From positions 102,386-166,385 of the forward strand of contig NZ_JAHNZT010000017.1 of the NCBI RefSeq assembly GCF_019039035.1: DNA of 64,000 nucleotides. Reading direction: 5' to 3'. The notes beneath the pieces are model-generated. The model saw nothing but the letters and a program-made list of their open reading frames with translations, had not been told where the DNA came from and ran no database searches. Origin of the DNA: Citreicoccus inhibens (lineage in GTDB: Bacteria > Myxococcota > Myxococcia > Myxococcales > Myxococcaceae). Positions 37,854 to 46,380 of the stretch are shown piece after piece. A program made the position numbers and the translations under genes. How positions within the stretch are numbered: the stretch's first letter is position 1; each line of letters opens with the position of its first letter.

Positions 37854-37882
37854 TTGACACACCCAGGGGTGGTTCCTAGACT
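37854..37882 (+). promoter_or_regulatory. Sigma70-type promoter before the aglR operon
   Basis: A consensus -35 box TTGACA at 37854-37859 and a -10 box TAGACT at 37877-37882 are separated by exactly 17 nt. It lies 118 nt before the aglR start and points toward it. No other good pair was seen in this gap. Confidence 0.7.
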
Positions 37883-37999
37883 CGCGAGCACCGTGATTCT
37901 TTATTCCTGCCGTGGGCCCGAGTGGACGTCCACTGGGTTGGCGGCAGGCCGGAGCGGCCCGGGAGTCCGGGGCGCACCGCCCATCGGAGGCCATCAGTG

Positions 38000-38734
38000 A
38001 TGAACCTGGGGTTCGTGACCAATCTGCCCGTTCTGGCGAACGCGGGCGGCGCCAACGAGACTTTCATCGAGGAACTGGGTCGTCGTTGGGAAGCCGGCCA
38101 GGCCGGTATGTACCCCATCGCCATCTGCCTCGTCATCGCGGTGGCGATCATCATTGAGCGCAGCCTGGTGCTCTTCATGAAGTCCTCCATCAACAAGGAG
38201 GGCTTCCTGCGTGGCCTGAAGAAGCACATCTACGCAGGTGACCTGGACAAGGCCATCAACTACGTGGCCGGCCAGAAGGCCACGCCGCTGACCAACGTCA
38301 TCAAGGCCGGCTTGATGAACGTCCCGAAGGGGGAGGACGAGGTCCAGGCCGCCCTCGACGAGGCGAGCCTCCGCGAGACGCCGAAGCTCGAGGCGCGCAC
38401 GGGCTACCTGGCCATGCTCGGCAACGCGGCCATGCTCTCTGGCCTCCTGGGAACGGTGAACGGTCTCATCACCTGTTTCGAGGCTGTGGCGAACGTGAAC
38501 CCGGCCGACAAGGCGACCATTCTCGCCAACGGTATTTCTGAAGCCATGAACTGCACGGGTTTCGGTCTGGTGACGGCCATCCCGGCGCTCATCGCCTTCT
38601 CCGTGCTGATGGGCCGCACCCAGGCCCTCATCAACGACGTCAACGAGACCAGTGTCGCGGTGCTCAACCTCATCGTGGCCAACCGGGACAAGTTCAAGAA
38701 CCTGAGCGTGCCGGTCTCCAAGGACGAGGAGTAG
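38000..38734 (+). CDS. aglR: TolQ/MotA-family motor protein, AglR-like
   Basis: 244 residues from ATG 38000, with GGAGG upstream. Three membrane helices in the MotA/TolQ/ExbB arrangement: an N-terminal one (GMYPIAICLVIAVAIIIERSLVLFM), a cytoplasmic loop (KATPLTNVIKAG, QAALDEASLRETPKLEARTGYLAMLGNAAMLSGLLGTVNGLI) and a pair at the end (STTIGLVTAIPALIAFSVL-like). The following two genes are TolR-type. One TolQ with two TolR proteins is the composition of the Myxococcus gliding motor AglR-AglQ-AglS, which uses proton flow. The order and the presence of traAB 27 kb away match the Myxococcus layout as I know it. It could instead be a general Tol/Exb paralogue. Confidence 0.7.
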   Translation: MNLGFVTNLPVLANAGGANETFIEELGRRWEAGQAGMYPIAICLVIAVAIIIERSLVLFMKSSINKEGFLRGLKKHIYAGDLDKAINYVAGQKATPLTNVIKAGLMNVPKGEDEVQAALDEASLRETPKLEARTGYLAMLGNAAMLSGLLGTVNGLITCFEAVANVNPADKATILANGISEAMNCTGFGLVTAIPALIAFSVLMGRTQALINDVNETSVAVLNLIVANRDKFKNLSVPVSKDEE

Positions 38735-38839
38735 TCCGAGGAACCTGGAGCGTGGGCGCGCTGTCTGGAGTCCCAGTGGGTCTCTGATCGCGCGCCCTGA
38801 GTCGTTCAATCACCAGCACGGTCTCAGGAGGATGTCGCC

Positions 38840-39328
38840 ATGGCCGGCGGAATGGACCTCGGCAACTCGGGCAAGGGTGGCAAGAAGCCGCTCGACGTTG
38901 CCATCAACCTGGTCCCCTTCATTGATTTGATGGCAGTGACCATCAGCTTCCTCATCATGACGGCCGTCTGGACCCAGATTGGGCGGCTCCAGGTGTCCCA
39001 GGCGGGCGGCGCCTCCACGGAGGAGCAGCAGGAGGAGGAGAAGACCAAGACGGTCCAGCTCACCCTGCTCGTCACCCCCACGGAGCTGCGCCTCACCGCG
39101 GATCAGAGCGCGTTCGACCCCATCCCCATTACGCGGGATGACAAGGGCCGTCCGGACCTGGTCAAGCTGGTGGCGCGCTTCAAGGAACTCAAGGCGCAGT
39201 TGCCGGATCAGACGGCCATCACGCTGCAGACCGAGGACAAGGTCCGTTACGAGGACCTGGTCCGCATCATCGACGAGTGCATCGGGTCCGGACTCCCTCA
39301 GGTGTCCGTCTCCGCGGCGATGGGCTAG
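38840..39328 (+). CDS. aglQ: TolR/ExbD-family motor protein, AglQ-like
   Basis: 162 residues from ATG 38840 with AGGAGG at 38826-38831. One membrane helix near the N terminus, VAINLVPFIDLMAVTISFLIMTAVW, carries the conserved proton-binding Asp (Asp29 here). A Glu/Lys-rich linker then leads to a periplasmic domain with KTVQLTLLVTPTELRLTAD and YEDLVRIIDECIGSGLPQVSVSAAMG. In Myxococcus the equivalent Asp of AglQ is needed for gliding. It lies 105 nt after aglR and 21 nt before the second TolR gene. Confidence 0.7.
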   Translation: MAGGMDLGNSGKGGKKPLDVAINLVPFIDLMAVTISFLIMTAVWTQIGRLQVSQAGGASTEEQQEEEKTKTVQLTLLVTPTELRLTADQSAFDPIPITRDDKGRPDLVKLVARFKELKAQLPDQTAITLQTEDKVRYEDLVRIIDECIGSGLPQVSVSAAMG

Positions 39329-39349
39329 GAAACGGAGCCCTCACACACC

Positions 39350-39934
39350 ATGGCCATCAAGGTTCCTGGCAAGCGGTACGGCAAGCGGCTCGAGCACTCC
39401 AAGGTCTTCGGCCACGGCGGTCACGGGAAGAAGAGCGGGTTCGCGGACCTGCTCATCACCCCGCTCGTCGACATGTTCGTCATCATCGTGCTCTTCCTCA
39501 TCGCGAACTTCTCCGCGACGGGCGAGGTGCTGATGATGACCAAGGACATCCAGCTTCCCGAGGCGGCCAACGTCAAGGAAGTGGAGATGCACCCGGTGGT
39601 GATGGTGTCCAACGAGCAGGTCAGCGTCTCGGGCACCATCGTGGGGCGCGTGGATGACCTCACCAAGGACGAGTACCTCAACATCCCCGCGCTGGAGGAG
39701 CGGCTCCGTGACATGCGCAAGCAGTTCGAGGACCTCCACTCCATGGCGAACAGCACGGATGGCTTCAAGGGTGACGTGAACATCCAGGCCAACAAGGACG
39801 TGGAGTTCCGCATCATCAAGCGCGTGATGTTCAGCTGCGCCACCGCGGGCTACAACAACATCAACTTCGCGGTGCTCCAGCGCGGCGGTGCTTCCGCTGA
39901 CGGCAAGCCCGGCGCGGCCCCGGCCAAGCCGTAG
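39350..39934 (+). CDS. aglS: TolR/ExbD-family motor protein, AglS-like
   Basis: 194 residues. A basic N terminus rich in Lys/His/Gly (KRYGKRLEHSKVFGHGGHGKK) precedes the membrane helix FADLLITPLVDMFVIIVLFLIANF, with the conserved Asp41. The periplasmic part (EVEMHPVVMVSNEQVSVSGTIVGRVDD, DVNIQANKDVEFRIIKRVMFSCATAGY) follows the TolR fold. The Ala/Gly/Pro tail is extra. It is the second TolR-type subunit of the motor operon and starts 21 nt after the first. Confidence 0.68.
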   Translation: MAIKVPGKRYGKRLEHSKVFGHGGHGKKSGFADLLITPLVDMFVIIVLFLIANFSATGEVLMMTKDIQLPEAANVKEVEMHPVVMVSNEQVSVSGTIVGRVDDLTKDEYLNIPALEERLRDMRKQFEDLHSMANSTDGFKGDVNIQANKDVEFRIIKRVMFSCATAGYNNINFAVLQRGGASADGKPGAAPAKP

Positions 39935-40042
39935 TCCCGCGACGTCTCGGTCCTTCAGGACGCCCTGGCCCCAGTGGGTCGGGGCGTTCGTGTTTCCACC
40001 CCCTGGAGTGCTCCGGGGAATACTTCAGGAGTTCCTCTCGCC

Positions 40043-40702
40043 ATGCACCTGCGCGCCGTCCTCTTCGACCTCGACGGGACCTTGGTGGACTCGCTCGGAG
40101 ACATCGCTTGGGCGATGAATCGCGCGCTCGCCCACCACGGCCTGCCCATCCACCCCGAGCCGGCCTACCTGCGCTTCGTGGGCGAGGGCGTGAAGCAGCT
40201 CGTCCGCCGGGCGGTGCCCGAGGGGCGCGAGGACATGCACGCGCCCGTCCTGGCCACCTACCACGCGGAGTACGACGGCCACCTGTTTGACCGGACGCAG
40301 CCGTACCCGGGTGTGCACGCGATGCTCACCGCGCTCGCCGAGGATGGCGTGCGCCTGGGCGTGCTGAGCAACAAGTCGGATGACTTCGTGAAGCGGCTGG
40401 TGGCGCGGCTGCTGCCGGGCGTGGGCTTCGCCGCGGTCTACGGCGAGCGGGTGGGGGTGCCGCGCAAGCCGGACCCCACCGCCGCGCTGGCGCTGGCCGA
40501 GGAGCTGGGCGCGCGGCCCGAGGACTGCGGCTTCGTGGGGGATACGCCCATCGACATGGACACCGCGAGCGCGGCGGGCATGTTCTCCGTGGGCGTCACG
40601 TGGGGCTTCCGCACCGAGGCGGAGCTGCGCGCCCATGGTGCCCGGGCCGTGGTCTCCACCGCGGAAGGGCTCCTGGCGGCGCTGCGCACGGCCAGGAGCT
40701 GA
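40043..40702 (+). CDS. gph: HAD-family phosphatase, phosphoglycolate phosphatase type
   Basis: 219 residues from ATG 40043, with AGGAG about ten bases before it. HAD motifs are all present: FDLDGTLVDS (nucleophile Asp), LGVLSNKSDD (motif II, Ser), a Lys in PRKPDPTAALA and the acidic motif VGDTPIDMDTA. The cap region matches phosphoglycolate phosphatases, which clear 2-phosphoglycolate arising from DNA repair. The product could also be another sugar phosphatase. It sits after the motor operon with a 108-nt gap and may be on a separate transcript. Confidence 0.8.
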   Translation: MHLRAVLFDLDGTLVDSLGDIAWAMNRALAHHGLPIHPEPAYLRFVGEGVKQLVRRAVPEGREDMHAPVLATYHAEYDGHLFDRTQPYPGVHAMLTALAEDGVRLGVLSNKSDDFVKRLVARLLPGVGFAAVYGERVGVPRKPDPTAALALAEELGARPEDCGFVGDTPIDMDTASAAGMFSVGVTWGFRTEAELRAHGARAVVSTAEGLLAALRTARS

Positions 40703-40711
40703 GGCGCGGCG

Positions 40712-41950
40712 TCAGGCCGCCATCGCGATGTTCACGCGCTCAGGGGCCGGCGACGGCCGCTTCCCGAGCTCGCGCAGCGTGCGGTAGTGGGAGCCGACCG
40801 CGTCCATGAAGGTCTCGGCCTCGGGGTAGGTGAGCCCGTGCTTCAGCGCGGTCTCCCGCACGATTTCGCTGATGGCCGGGTAGTGCACGCTGCACACCTT
40901 GGGGAACAGGTGGTGCTCGATCTGGAAGTTGAGCCCGCCCACGTACCAGCTCAGCAGCTTGTTCTTCCGGGCGAAGTTCGACGTCGTCTGGAGCTGGTGC
41001 ACCATCCAGGTGTTCTCCACCTTGCCGCTCGCGTCAGGCAGCGGGTGCTGCGTCTCCTCCACCACGTGCGCGAGCTGGAAGACGATGCCCAGGATGCCGC
41101 CCGCCGTCAGGTGCATGGTCAAAAGGCCAATGAGGAACTGCCACCACGTGACGTGCAGCACCAGCACCGGCACCACCAGGGACCACGTGTAGTACACGGC
41201 CTTCATCGCGAAGAGGATGGCCCACTCGGAAGCCGGGTGCTTCTTGCCCTTGTAGGGGCCCAGGTCCTTGGCGAGGAAGTACTTATAGTCCTTCACGAAG
41301 ACCCAGAAGATGGTCGACAGGCCGTAGGCGAAGAACGCATACAGGTGCTGCACGCGGTGGTACGGCTTCCACTCCGCATGCGGTGACAGTCGAAGCTGCG
41401 GGCTGACCGTCAGGTCCTCGTCCACACCGATCAGATTTGTATAGGTATGGTGGATGACATTGTGGGTCAGCTTCCACATGTAGCCATTGGCGCCGAGCAA
41501 GTCGAACACGAGCCCCGCGGCCAGATTCACGCGAGGGTTGTCGCTGTAGGCCCCATGCAGGCCGTCATGCGCCACGGAGAAGCCCAATCCCGCGATGCCC
41601 ACGCCCATCACCACGGCCATGCCAAGCATTGCCCAGGGGCCAAAGGCGTTCGTGAGCAGCAGGCCGTAGGTTCCGAAGGTCAGCCCCAGCAGCAGGAAGG
41701 ACTTCACCACCATGGCGGTGTTGGCCTTCTGCGACAGATTCCGGCTCTCGAAGTACTCCGCGACGCGGCGCTTCACCTCCTCTCCGAAGTGAGTGGCGTC
41801 GCCGTGGGCAAAGGTCACGCGGGCAGGGGTGGTCACTGGTAGAGACGCCTCACTGGAGAGGGACTGCGGGACGAGGGGGTGGGCGCGTCGGTTCGCGCCC
41901 GTGGCGGAGGATACGGCACTTCGCGCCAAAGTGTTTACCAGCAGGAACAT
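40712..41950 (-). CDS. Membrane fatty acid desaturase
   Basis: 412 residues from ATG 41950; GTG 41836 is a possible shorter start that would drop a 38-residue leader. The three His boxes are in place: HDGLHG (128-133), HNVIHH (163-168) and QIEHH near residue 345, plus the QxxHH-type end typical of acyl-CoA or acyl-lipid front-end desaturases. Several hydrophobic helices lie between. It would make unsaturated lipids, which keep membranes fluid in the cold. It is convergent with gph and about 320 nt from the cold-shock gene, a plausible functional link. Confidence 0.85.
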   Translation of the reverse strand: MFLLVNTLARSAVSSATGANRRAHPLVPQSLSSEASLPVTTPARVTFAHGDATHFGEEVKRRVAEYFESRNLSQKANTAMVVKSFLLLGLTFGTYGLLLTNAFGPWAMLGMAVVMGVGIAGLGFSVAHDGLHGAYSDNPRVNLAAGLVFDLLGANGYMWKLTHNVIHHTYTNLIGVDEDLTVSPQLRLSPHAEWKPYHRVQHLYAFFAYGLSTIFWVFVKDYKYFLAKDLGPYKGKKHPASEWAILFAMKAVYYTWSLVVPVLVLHVTWWQFLIGLLTMHLTAGGILGIVFQLAHVVEETQHPLPDASGKVENTWMVHQLQTTSNFARKNKLLSWYVGGLNFQIEHHLFPKVCSVHYPAISEIVRETALKHGLTYPEAETFMDAVGSHYRTLRELGKRPSPAPERVNIAMAA

Positions 41951-42267
41951 TTCTAATTCTTTCCATCGGGCTCGCTCGGCTGTCCGGTGGTAGACGCAGG
42001 GCGCAAAAGGGCGGGCAAGCAGGCGCTAGTTCCAGGGGCGTGACGCAGGCGCGTCAGGCGTGCGCGGAATGCCCGAAATGAACGGTTCGCGAAGCGTGTT
42101 TCCCGAATCGACCACGGCTTGACATCCACGCGGGGAAATCGAGTTCGGGGCGGGTTCCTGCCTCGACTTCACACCCGTTCGGGGTTAGAGCCTCGGTCGA
42201 CGCTTCGTCACGGGAGCGGGCAGACTGGCGATGAACGCCCTAAGAGCACTGGCAAGGAAGCAAGATT
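41951..42267. promoter_or_regulatory. Long leader region of the cold-shock gene
   Basis: About 317 nt without a gene. A TTGACA box at 42119-42124 points toward the cold-shock gene, but the sequence 17 nt on (AGTTCG) is a poor -10, so the start site is unsure. If it is used, the 5' leader would be over 100 nt, as in known cold-shock mRNAs. No strong hairpin was found by eye. Confidence 0.4.
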
Positions 42268-42471
42268 ATGGCGAGTGGTACCGTGAAGTGGTTCAACGAT
42301 GCGAAGGGGTTCGGCTTCATCACGCAGGACAGCGGTGGCCCGGACGTGTTCTGCCACCACACTGCGATCCAGGCTGACGGATTCCGCACCCTGGCCGAGG
42401 GCCAGAAGGTGGAGTTCGACGTGAAGAAGGGCCCCAAGGGCCTGCAGGCGGAGAACGTCCGCCCGGTCTGA
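42268..42471 (+). CDS. Cold-shock protein, CspA family
   Basis: 67 residues, the standard length. RNP1 KGFGFI and RNP2 DVFCHH flank the OB-fold core; [30 protein letters not shown] and the ending [14 protein letters not shown] fit single-stranded nucleic acid chaperones that melt RNA structure. The start is ATG 42268 after a GGAAG-type site. A clear intrinsic terminator follows 37 nt past the stop. The nearby desaturase gene also points to membrane and RNA responses to cold, but co-regulation is inference. Confidence 0.92.
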   Translation: MASGTVKWFNDAKGFGFITQDSGGPDVFCHHTAIQADGFRTLAEGQKVEFDVKKGPKGLQAENVRPV

Positions 42472-42507
42472 GCCCCAGGGCTCGGCTGCACGTCATGCAT
42501 CCGCGAG

Positions 42508-42540
42508 GCCCGGCTTCCCTCGAGGCCGGGCTTCTTTTTT
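42508..42540 (+). terminator. Intrinsic terminator after the cold-shock gene
   Basis: A 7-bp GC stem (GCCCGGC at 42508-42514 with GCCGGGC at 42525-42531, 10-nt loop) is followed at once by a T-tract (TTCTTTTTT, 42532-42540). Confidence 0.88.
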
Positions 42541-42565
42541 GCTCCTCATCCTCCGGGAGGGTCCC

Positions 42566-42748
42566 ATGCAGGGAAGGTCCACGAAGCGTCAGAAAGAGTT
42601 GGCGCGCCAGCAGCACCAGCGAGAGAAAGAAGCGAAGAAGAACGAGCGCGCGAAGGAGAAGTCGGAGCGCCCCACGCGAGGAGTGGGGGAAGAGGATCCG
42701 GATATCGCCGGAATCATCCCCGGGCCGCAGCCGCCGCTTGAGTACTGA
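42566..42748 (+). CDS. Small charged protein
   Basis: 60 residues from ATG 42566, with GGGAGGG before it. The sequence is dominated by Lys, Glu, Gln and Arg (KRQKELARQQHQREKEAKKNERAKEK) and ends in a Gly/Pro-rich acidic tail (EEDPDIAGIIPGPQPPLEY). A long helix likely binds nucleic acid or ribosomes, though there is no known motif. It lies 25 nt after the cold-shock terminator, so expression may come from read-through or its own promoter. Confidence 0.6.
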   Translation: MQGRSTKRQKELARQQHQREKEAKKNERAKEKSERPTRGVGEEDPDIAGIIPGPQPPLEY

Positions 42749-42838
42749 GCGAGCCGTGCTGGCCCATGAGCGAGTGCCGGCCGTCAGCCCCCGAGGGAGC
42801 TGACGCCGGCCCACGCCGCGCGACTCACCGACGCACGG

Positions 42839-43372
42839 TCACTGCTTGTCGATGGAGGTGGCGACGTTCTCCACCTTGCCGTCCTTGTGGTGCTTCACTT
42901 CGAAGCTCGTGCGGACCTCCTCGCCCATCTGGAAGTCCTTCTTCAAGTGGGACTCGATGCGCTCATCCTTCTTGAGCTTCTTGCCCGCCAGCTGAGTCTC
43001 GTGCGTCACCTTCACCGGAATGGCGACGCCGTTGTCGCCCTCCAGGAAGAGGCTGTCGGACGACATCCCGAGCACCTTGGCGGTCATCTCCTTCTTCTCG
43101 CCCTGCATGGAGGAGCCGCTCGGCGCGGTCGCGCTGGCGCCCCCCGTGCCCATGCTGGAGTCCGAGGGCGTCTGGCTGCTGCCTGAGCCGCCCATGCCGT
43201 TGGACATGTCCTTGGCCTTGTCCTTGGCCTGGTTGGCGCTGTCCTGCGCCTGGCTGGCGCTGTCCTGCGCCTGATTGGCGGCGTCCTGCGCCTTGTCCGT
43301 CATGTCCTGCGCCAGCGCCGTGCCGCCGAGCATCAGCCCCGTCAGCAGTCCCACCGTCGTCAGCTTCCGCAA
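42839..43372 (-). CDS. Secreted protein with AQDSANQ repeats
   Basis: 177 residues. Signal peptide MRKLTTVGLLTGLMLGGTALA. The next ~35 residues are tandem Ala/Gln/Asp repeats (KAQDAANQAQDSASQAQDSANQAKDKAKD), which would form a helical coiled coil like small stress or lipoprotein-like proteins. A Gly/Ser-rich linker follows, then a C-terminal domain (KKEMTAKVLGMSSDSLFLEGDNGVAIPVKVTHETQLAGKKL) with beta character. Probably periplasmic. Function unknown. Confidence 0.65.
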   Translation of the reverse strand: MRKLTTVGLLTGLMLGGTALAQDMTDKAQDAANQAQDSASQAQDSANQAKDKAKDMSNGMGGSGSSQTPSDSSMGTGGASATAPSGSSMQGEKKEMTAKVLGMSSDSLFLEGDNGVAIPVKVTHETQLAGKKLKKDERIESHLKKDFQMGEEVRTSFEVKHHKDGKVENVATSIDKQ

Positions 43373-43498
43373 GGTCGTCCCTCCTGATGCGGCGACAGGT
43401 GTCGCCAGTCAGCAGGATGGGCACCGGCATTCCGACGCGCCGCTCGAGCCTGCCCGGCCTCCCCCGACTCCAGGGAGGCCGGCGGCCCGGCTCATGCG

Positions 43499-43720
43499 TC
43501 AGGCGATGCCGAAGCGCTGCTTCTCCCGGGCCTCGGCCCGGTTGAACGCCGTGGCGGCGGCGATGATGTGGCAGAGCCAGCCCAGCATCCCACCCGTGCC
43601 AATCCAGAAGCCCGGCGTGACGATGAGCCAGAAGACTCCGCGAAGAATGTCCCCATTGTAGATCTGGCCCACGCCGGGGATGAGGAACGACAGCAAGGCA
43701 GCCATTCCGGGACGCGACAT
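43499..43720 (-). CDS. TM2-domain-like small membrane protein
   Basis: 73 residues from ATG 43720, with AGGAGG upstream; the longer frame upstream is not used. The pattern AALLSFLIPGVGQIYNGDILRGVFWLIVTPGFWIGTGGMLGWLCHIIAAATAF has two helices and the G-x-G-Q-x-Y-N-G turn of TM2 and similar families. Probably an integral inner-membrane protein of unknown role. Confidence 0.65.
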   Translation of the reverse strand: MSRPGMAALLSFLIPGVGQIYNGDILRGVFWLIVTPGFWIGTGGMLGWLCHIIAAATAFNRAEAREKQRFGIA

Positions 43721-43925
43721 CGTTCGTGATCCTCCTTGCTCTCTTCTACGGACCCGGCCCCCAAGCCATTGCACGCGGGTGGACAGGGCACGCCTGCCCG
43801 CCTGCTGACCGGAGGGCAGGTGCAACGTTGATGCACCCCGGCTAGCATGCGGCGCGTTCTACCTGTCGGGTCATACGGCGGGGGGCGCGGGGGGACGCGT
43901 CATCAGCGAGCAGCGGCAGGCAGTC

Positions 43926-46364
43926 ATGTCGGCGTGGAGACGGAGCGGCCTCGTGCAGGGGCTCGCGCTGGCGGGGGTGTATTTCGCCTCGGCCCGACTG
44001 GGGCTGTCGCTGTCCACGGTGAGCGGCAGCGTGAGTCCGGTGTGGCCACCCACGGGGGTGGCGCTGGCGGGGCTGTTGCTGCTCGGCGTGTCGCGGTGGC
44101 CGGCCATCTTCCTGTCGATGTTCGCCGCGTCGTGGCTCAACGACGCACCGCTGCTCACCACGCTGGGCATCGCCACCGGCAACACGCTGGAGGCCGTGCT
44201 GGGCGCGCTGGTGTTGCAGCGGGTCGGGTTCTCCCGGGAGCTGGCGCGGGTGCGCGACGTCGTCGCCCTGGGGCTGGGCATGGCGGTGTGCACGTGGGTG
44301 AGCACCGCGATGGGCACCGTGAGCTTGTGGCTCGGGGGCGTGTTGCCCCTGGAGGGCTTCGCGCACGCGGCCTGGGTCTGGTGGGTGGGCGACCTGATGG
44401 GAGCGTGGGTCGTGGCGCCCTTGCTGCTCCTGTGGCTGGAGGGGCGGTGGACGCGGCCCTCGCGCGAGGCGTGGGTGCTCGCGGGCCTCACCGGGCTGAT
44501 GTGCGTGGCCGTGTTCCTCACGGGGCGGGTGCACTCCAACACCCACGCGACGGCCTTCCTCTTGTTCCCGTTGTCGGCGTGGGCCGCGCTGCGCTTCGGG
44601 CCTCGGGGCGCGGTCACCGCCACGCTGCTCATGTCGTCGGCGGCCATCGTGGGCACGGCGCGGCGGTTGGGTCCGTTCACCTCGGGGGACGTGACGGAGG
44701 ACCTGCTGGTGCTCCAGCTCTTCGTGGGGGTCACGTCGCTCACGAGCATGCTCCTGGCCGCCAGCACCGCGGAGAAGCGGCGCGCGGCCGAGCAGCTGGA
44801 GTTGCTCGCCACCACCGTGCGCGGTGTGCACGAGGGCGTGCTCATCAGCGAGGTCGTCACGCCGGGTGAGCTGCGCGCTGTCTTCGCGAACGAGGCCTTC
44901 TGTGAACTGCTGGGGCGCAAGCCGGAGGACTTGCTGGGGCGCTCGCCGCATGCGCTGCACGAGGCGGCGGACGAGGACTCCCAGCGGCACATCATGGAGG
45001 CGCTGTGCGAGGGGCGCTCGGTGCGCGCGGAGGTGTCGCTCTCGCGTCCGGATGGTGGGCGCGTGCGCAGCGAGATGCAGCTGTCTCCGGTGCGCGCGAC
45101 CGGCGCCGAGGTGACGCACTTCGTGGCCACGCATCGGGATGTCACCGCCACGCAGGAGCTGCAGTCGCGGTTGGTGGCCGCCGAGCGTGTCGCCGCGGTG
45201 GGCATGCTGGCCGCGGGCGTGGGGCACGAAATCAACAACCCGCTGGCCTATCTGGTGCTCAACCTGGAGGCCGCGGTGCGCAGCCTGGGCGAGGGCAGTC
45301 TCCCCGGCATGCGCGATGCGCTGGGCAGCGTCCGAGGGGCGCTGGAGGGCGCCGAGCGCATCCGGCTCATCGTGAAGGACCTGCGGGTGTTCAGCCGCCA
45401 GGGGGACCCGGACCGCGCGCTGGTGGACCTCAACGCGCTCGTGCCCCCCGCCGTGCGCATCATCAGCCATGCGCTGCGCCACCGCGCTCGGCTGGTGGAG
45501 GAGTTCGGGCCGGTGCCCAAGGTGCTGGGCAGCGAGGCGCGGCTGGGGCAGGTGCTCCTCAACCTGCTGGTGAACGCCATGCAGGCCATCCCGCAGGGCA
45601 CGCCCGCGCTCAACGAGGTGCGCGTGCGCACGAGCACGGATGCCTCGGGGCGCGCCCGCGTGGACGTATCCGATACGGGCAGCGGCATCCCCGCGCAGGT
45701 GCTGTCGCGCATCTTCGACCCGTTCTTCTCCACCAAGGCCAGCGGCGAGGGGCAGGGACTGGGGCTCGCCATCTGTCAGCAGATTGTCCGAGCCCATGGG
45801 GGCGAGCTGCAGGTGAGCAGTGAGCCCGGGGCGGGCTCGGTCTTCACCATGCTGCTACCCGCGGCGCCCGCGCAGACCTCGATGGTGTCCCGGCCTGGGG
45901 CGCGGAGCCATGGCGCCCTGGAGTCGTCACGGCTCACGAGCGGCGGGCGGCGCGGGCGCGTGCTCATCGTGGATGACGAGCCGCGGCTGGCGCAGTCCAT
46001 GCGCTTGTTGTTGGAGCCCTACCACGACGTCGTCACCACCACGCGCGGCAGCGAGGCCATGGCGCTGGTGTCGGCGGGCCACCGCTTCGACATGGTGCTG
46101 TGTGACCTGCAGATGCCGGAGACGGATGGCATCGGCGTGTACCGGCACCTGGCCTCGATGGCGCCCGCGTTGGCGGCGCGCCTCGTGTTCATCTCGGGCG
46201 GGGCCTACACGCCCGCGGCGCGCGACTTCCTGACCGAGGTTCCCAATCGGGTGCTGGAGAAGCCTGTGCGGCCAGAGGTCTTGCTGGCCGCGGTGGAGGC
46301 CGCGCTCACGGGCGAGCCCACCGCGCATGATTCGACGGGCGTGGCGGTGGGCGCTCGGCACTGA
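43926..46364 (+). CDS. MASE1 hybrid sensor histidine kinase with receiver domain
   Basis: 812 residues. About eight N-terminal helices form a MASE1 sensor (ARLGLSLSTVSGSVSPVWPPTGVALAGLLLLG, SWLNDAPLLTTLGIATGNTLEAVLGALVL). A PAS domain (ATTVRGVHEGVLISEV to VTATQELQSRL) is followed by HisKA with GVGHEINNPLAYLVLNLEAAV and a HATPase_c with N-box NLLVNAMQAI, G1 DTGSGIPAQVL, and FFSTKASGEGQGLGLAI. A C-terminal receiver domain has VLIVDDEPRL, the phosphorylated Asp in MVLCDLQMPETDGIGV, and EKPVRPE. The ligand is unknown. No separate effector sits next to it. Confidence 0.86.
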   Translation: MSAWRRSGLVQGLALAGVYFASARLGLSLSTVSGSVSPVWPPTGVALAGLLLLGVSRWPAIFLSMFAASWLNDAPLLTTLGIATGNTLEAVLGALVLQRVGFSRELARVRDVVALGLGMAVCTWVSTAMGTVSLWLGGVLPLEGFAHAAWVWWVGDLMGAWVVAPLLLLWLEGRWTRPSREAWVLAGLTGLMCVAVFLTGRVHSNTHATAFLLFPLSAWAALRFGPRGAVTATLLMSSAAIVGTARRLGPFTSGDVTEDLLVLQLFVGVTSLTSMLLAASTAEKRRAAEQLELLATTVRGVHEGVLISEVVTPGELRAVFANEAFCELLGRKPEDLLGRSPHALHEAADEDSQRHIMEALCEGRSVRAEVSLSRPDGGRVRSEMQLSPVRATGAEVTHFVATHRDVTATQELQSRLVAAERVAAVGMLAAGVGHEINNPLAYLVLNLEAAVRSLGEGSLPGMRDALGSVRGALEGAERIRLIVKDLRVFSRQGDPDRALVDLNALVPPAVRIISHALRHRARLVEEFGPVPKVLGSEARLGQVLLNLLVNAMQAIPQGTPALNEVRVRTSTDASGRARVDVSDTGSGIPAQVLSRIFDPFFSTKASGEGQGLGLAICQQIVRAHGGELQVSSEPGAGSVFTMLLPAAPAQTSMVSRPGARSHGALESSRLTSGGRRGRVLIVDDEPRLAQSMRLLLEPYHDVVTTTRGSEAMALVSAGHRFDMVLCDLQMPETDGIGVYRHLASMAPALAARLVFISGGAYTPAARDFLTEVPNRVLEKPVRPEVLLAAVEAALTGEPTAHDSTGVAVGARH

Positions 46365-46380
46365 GCGCGGTGGGAGAGGC

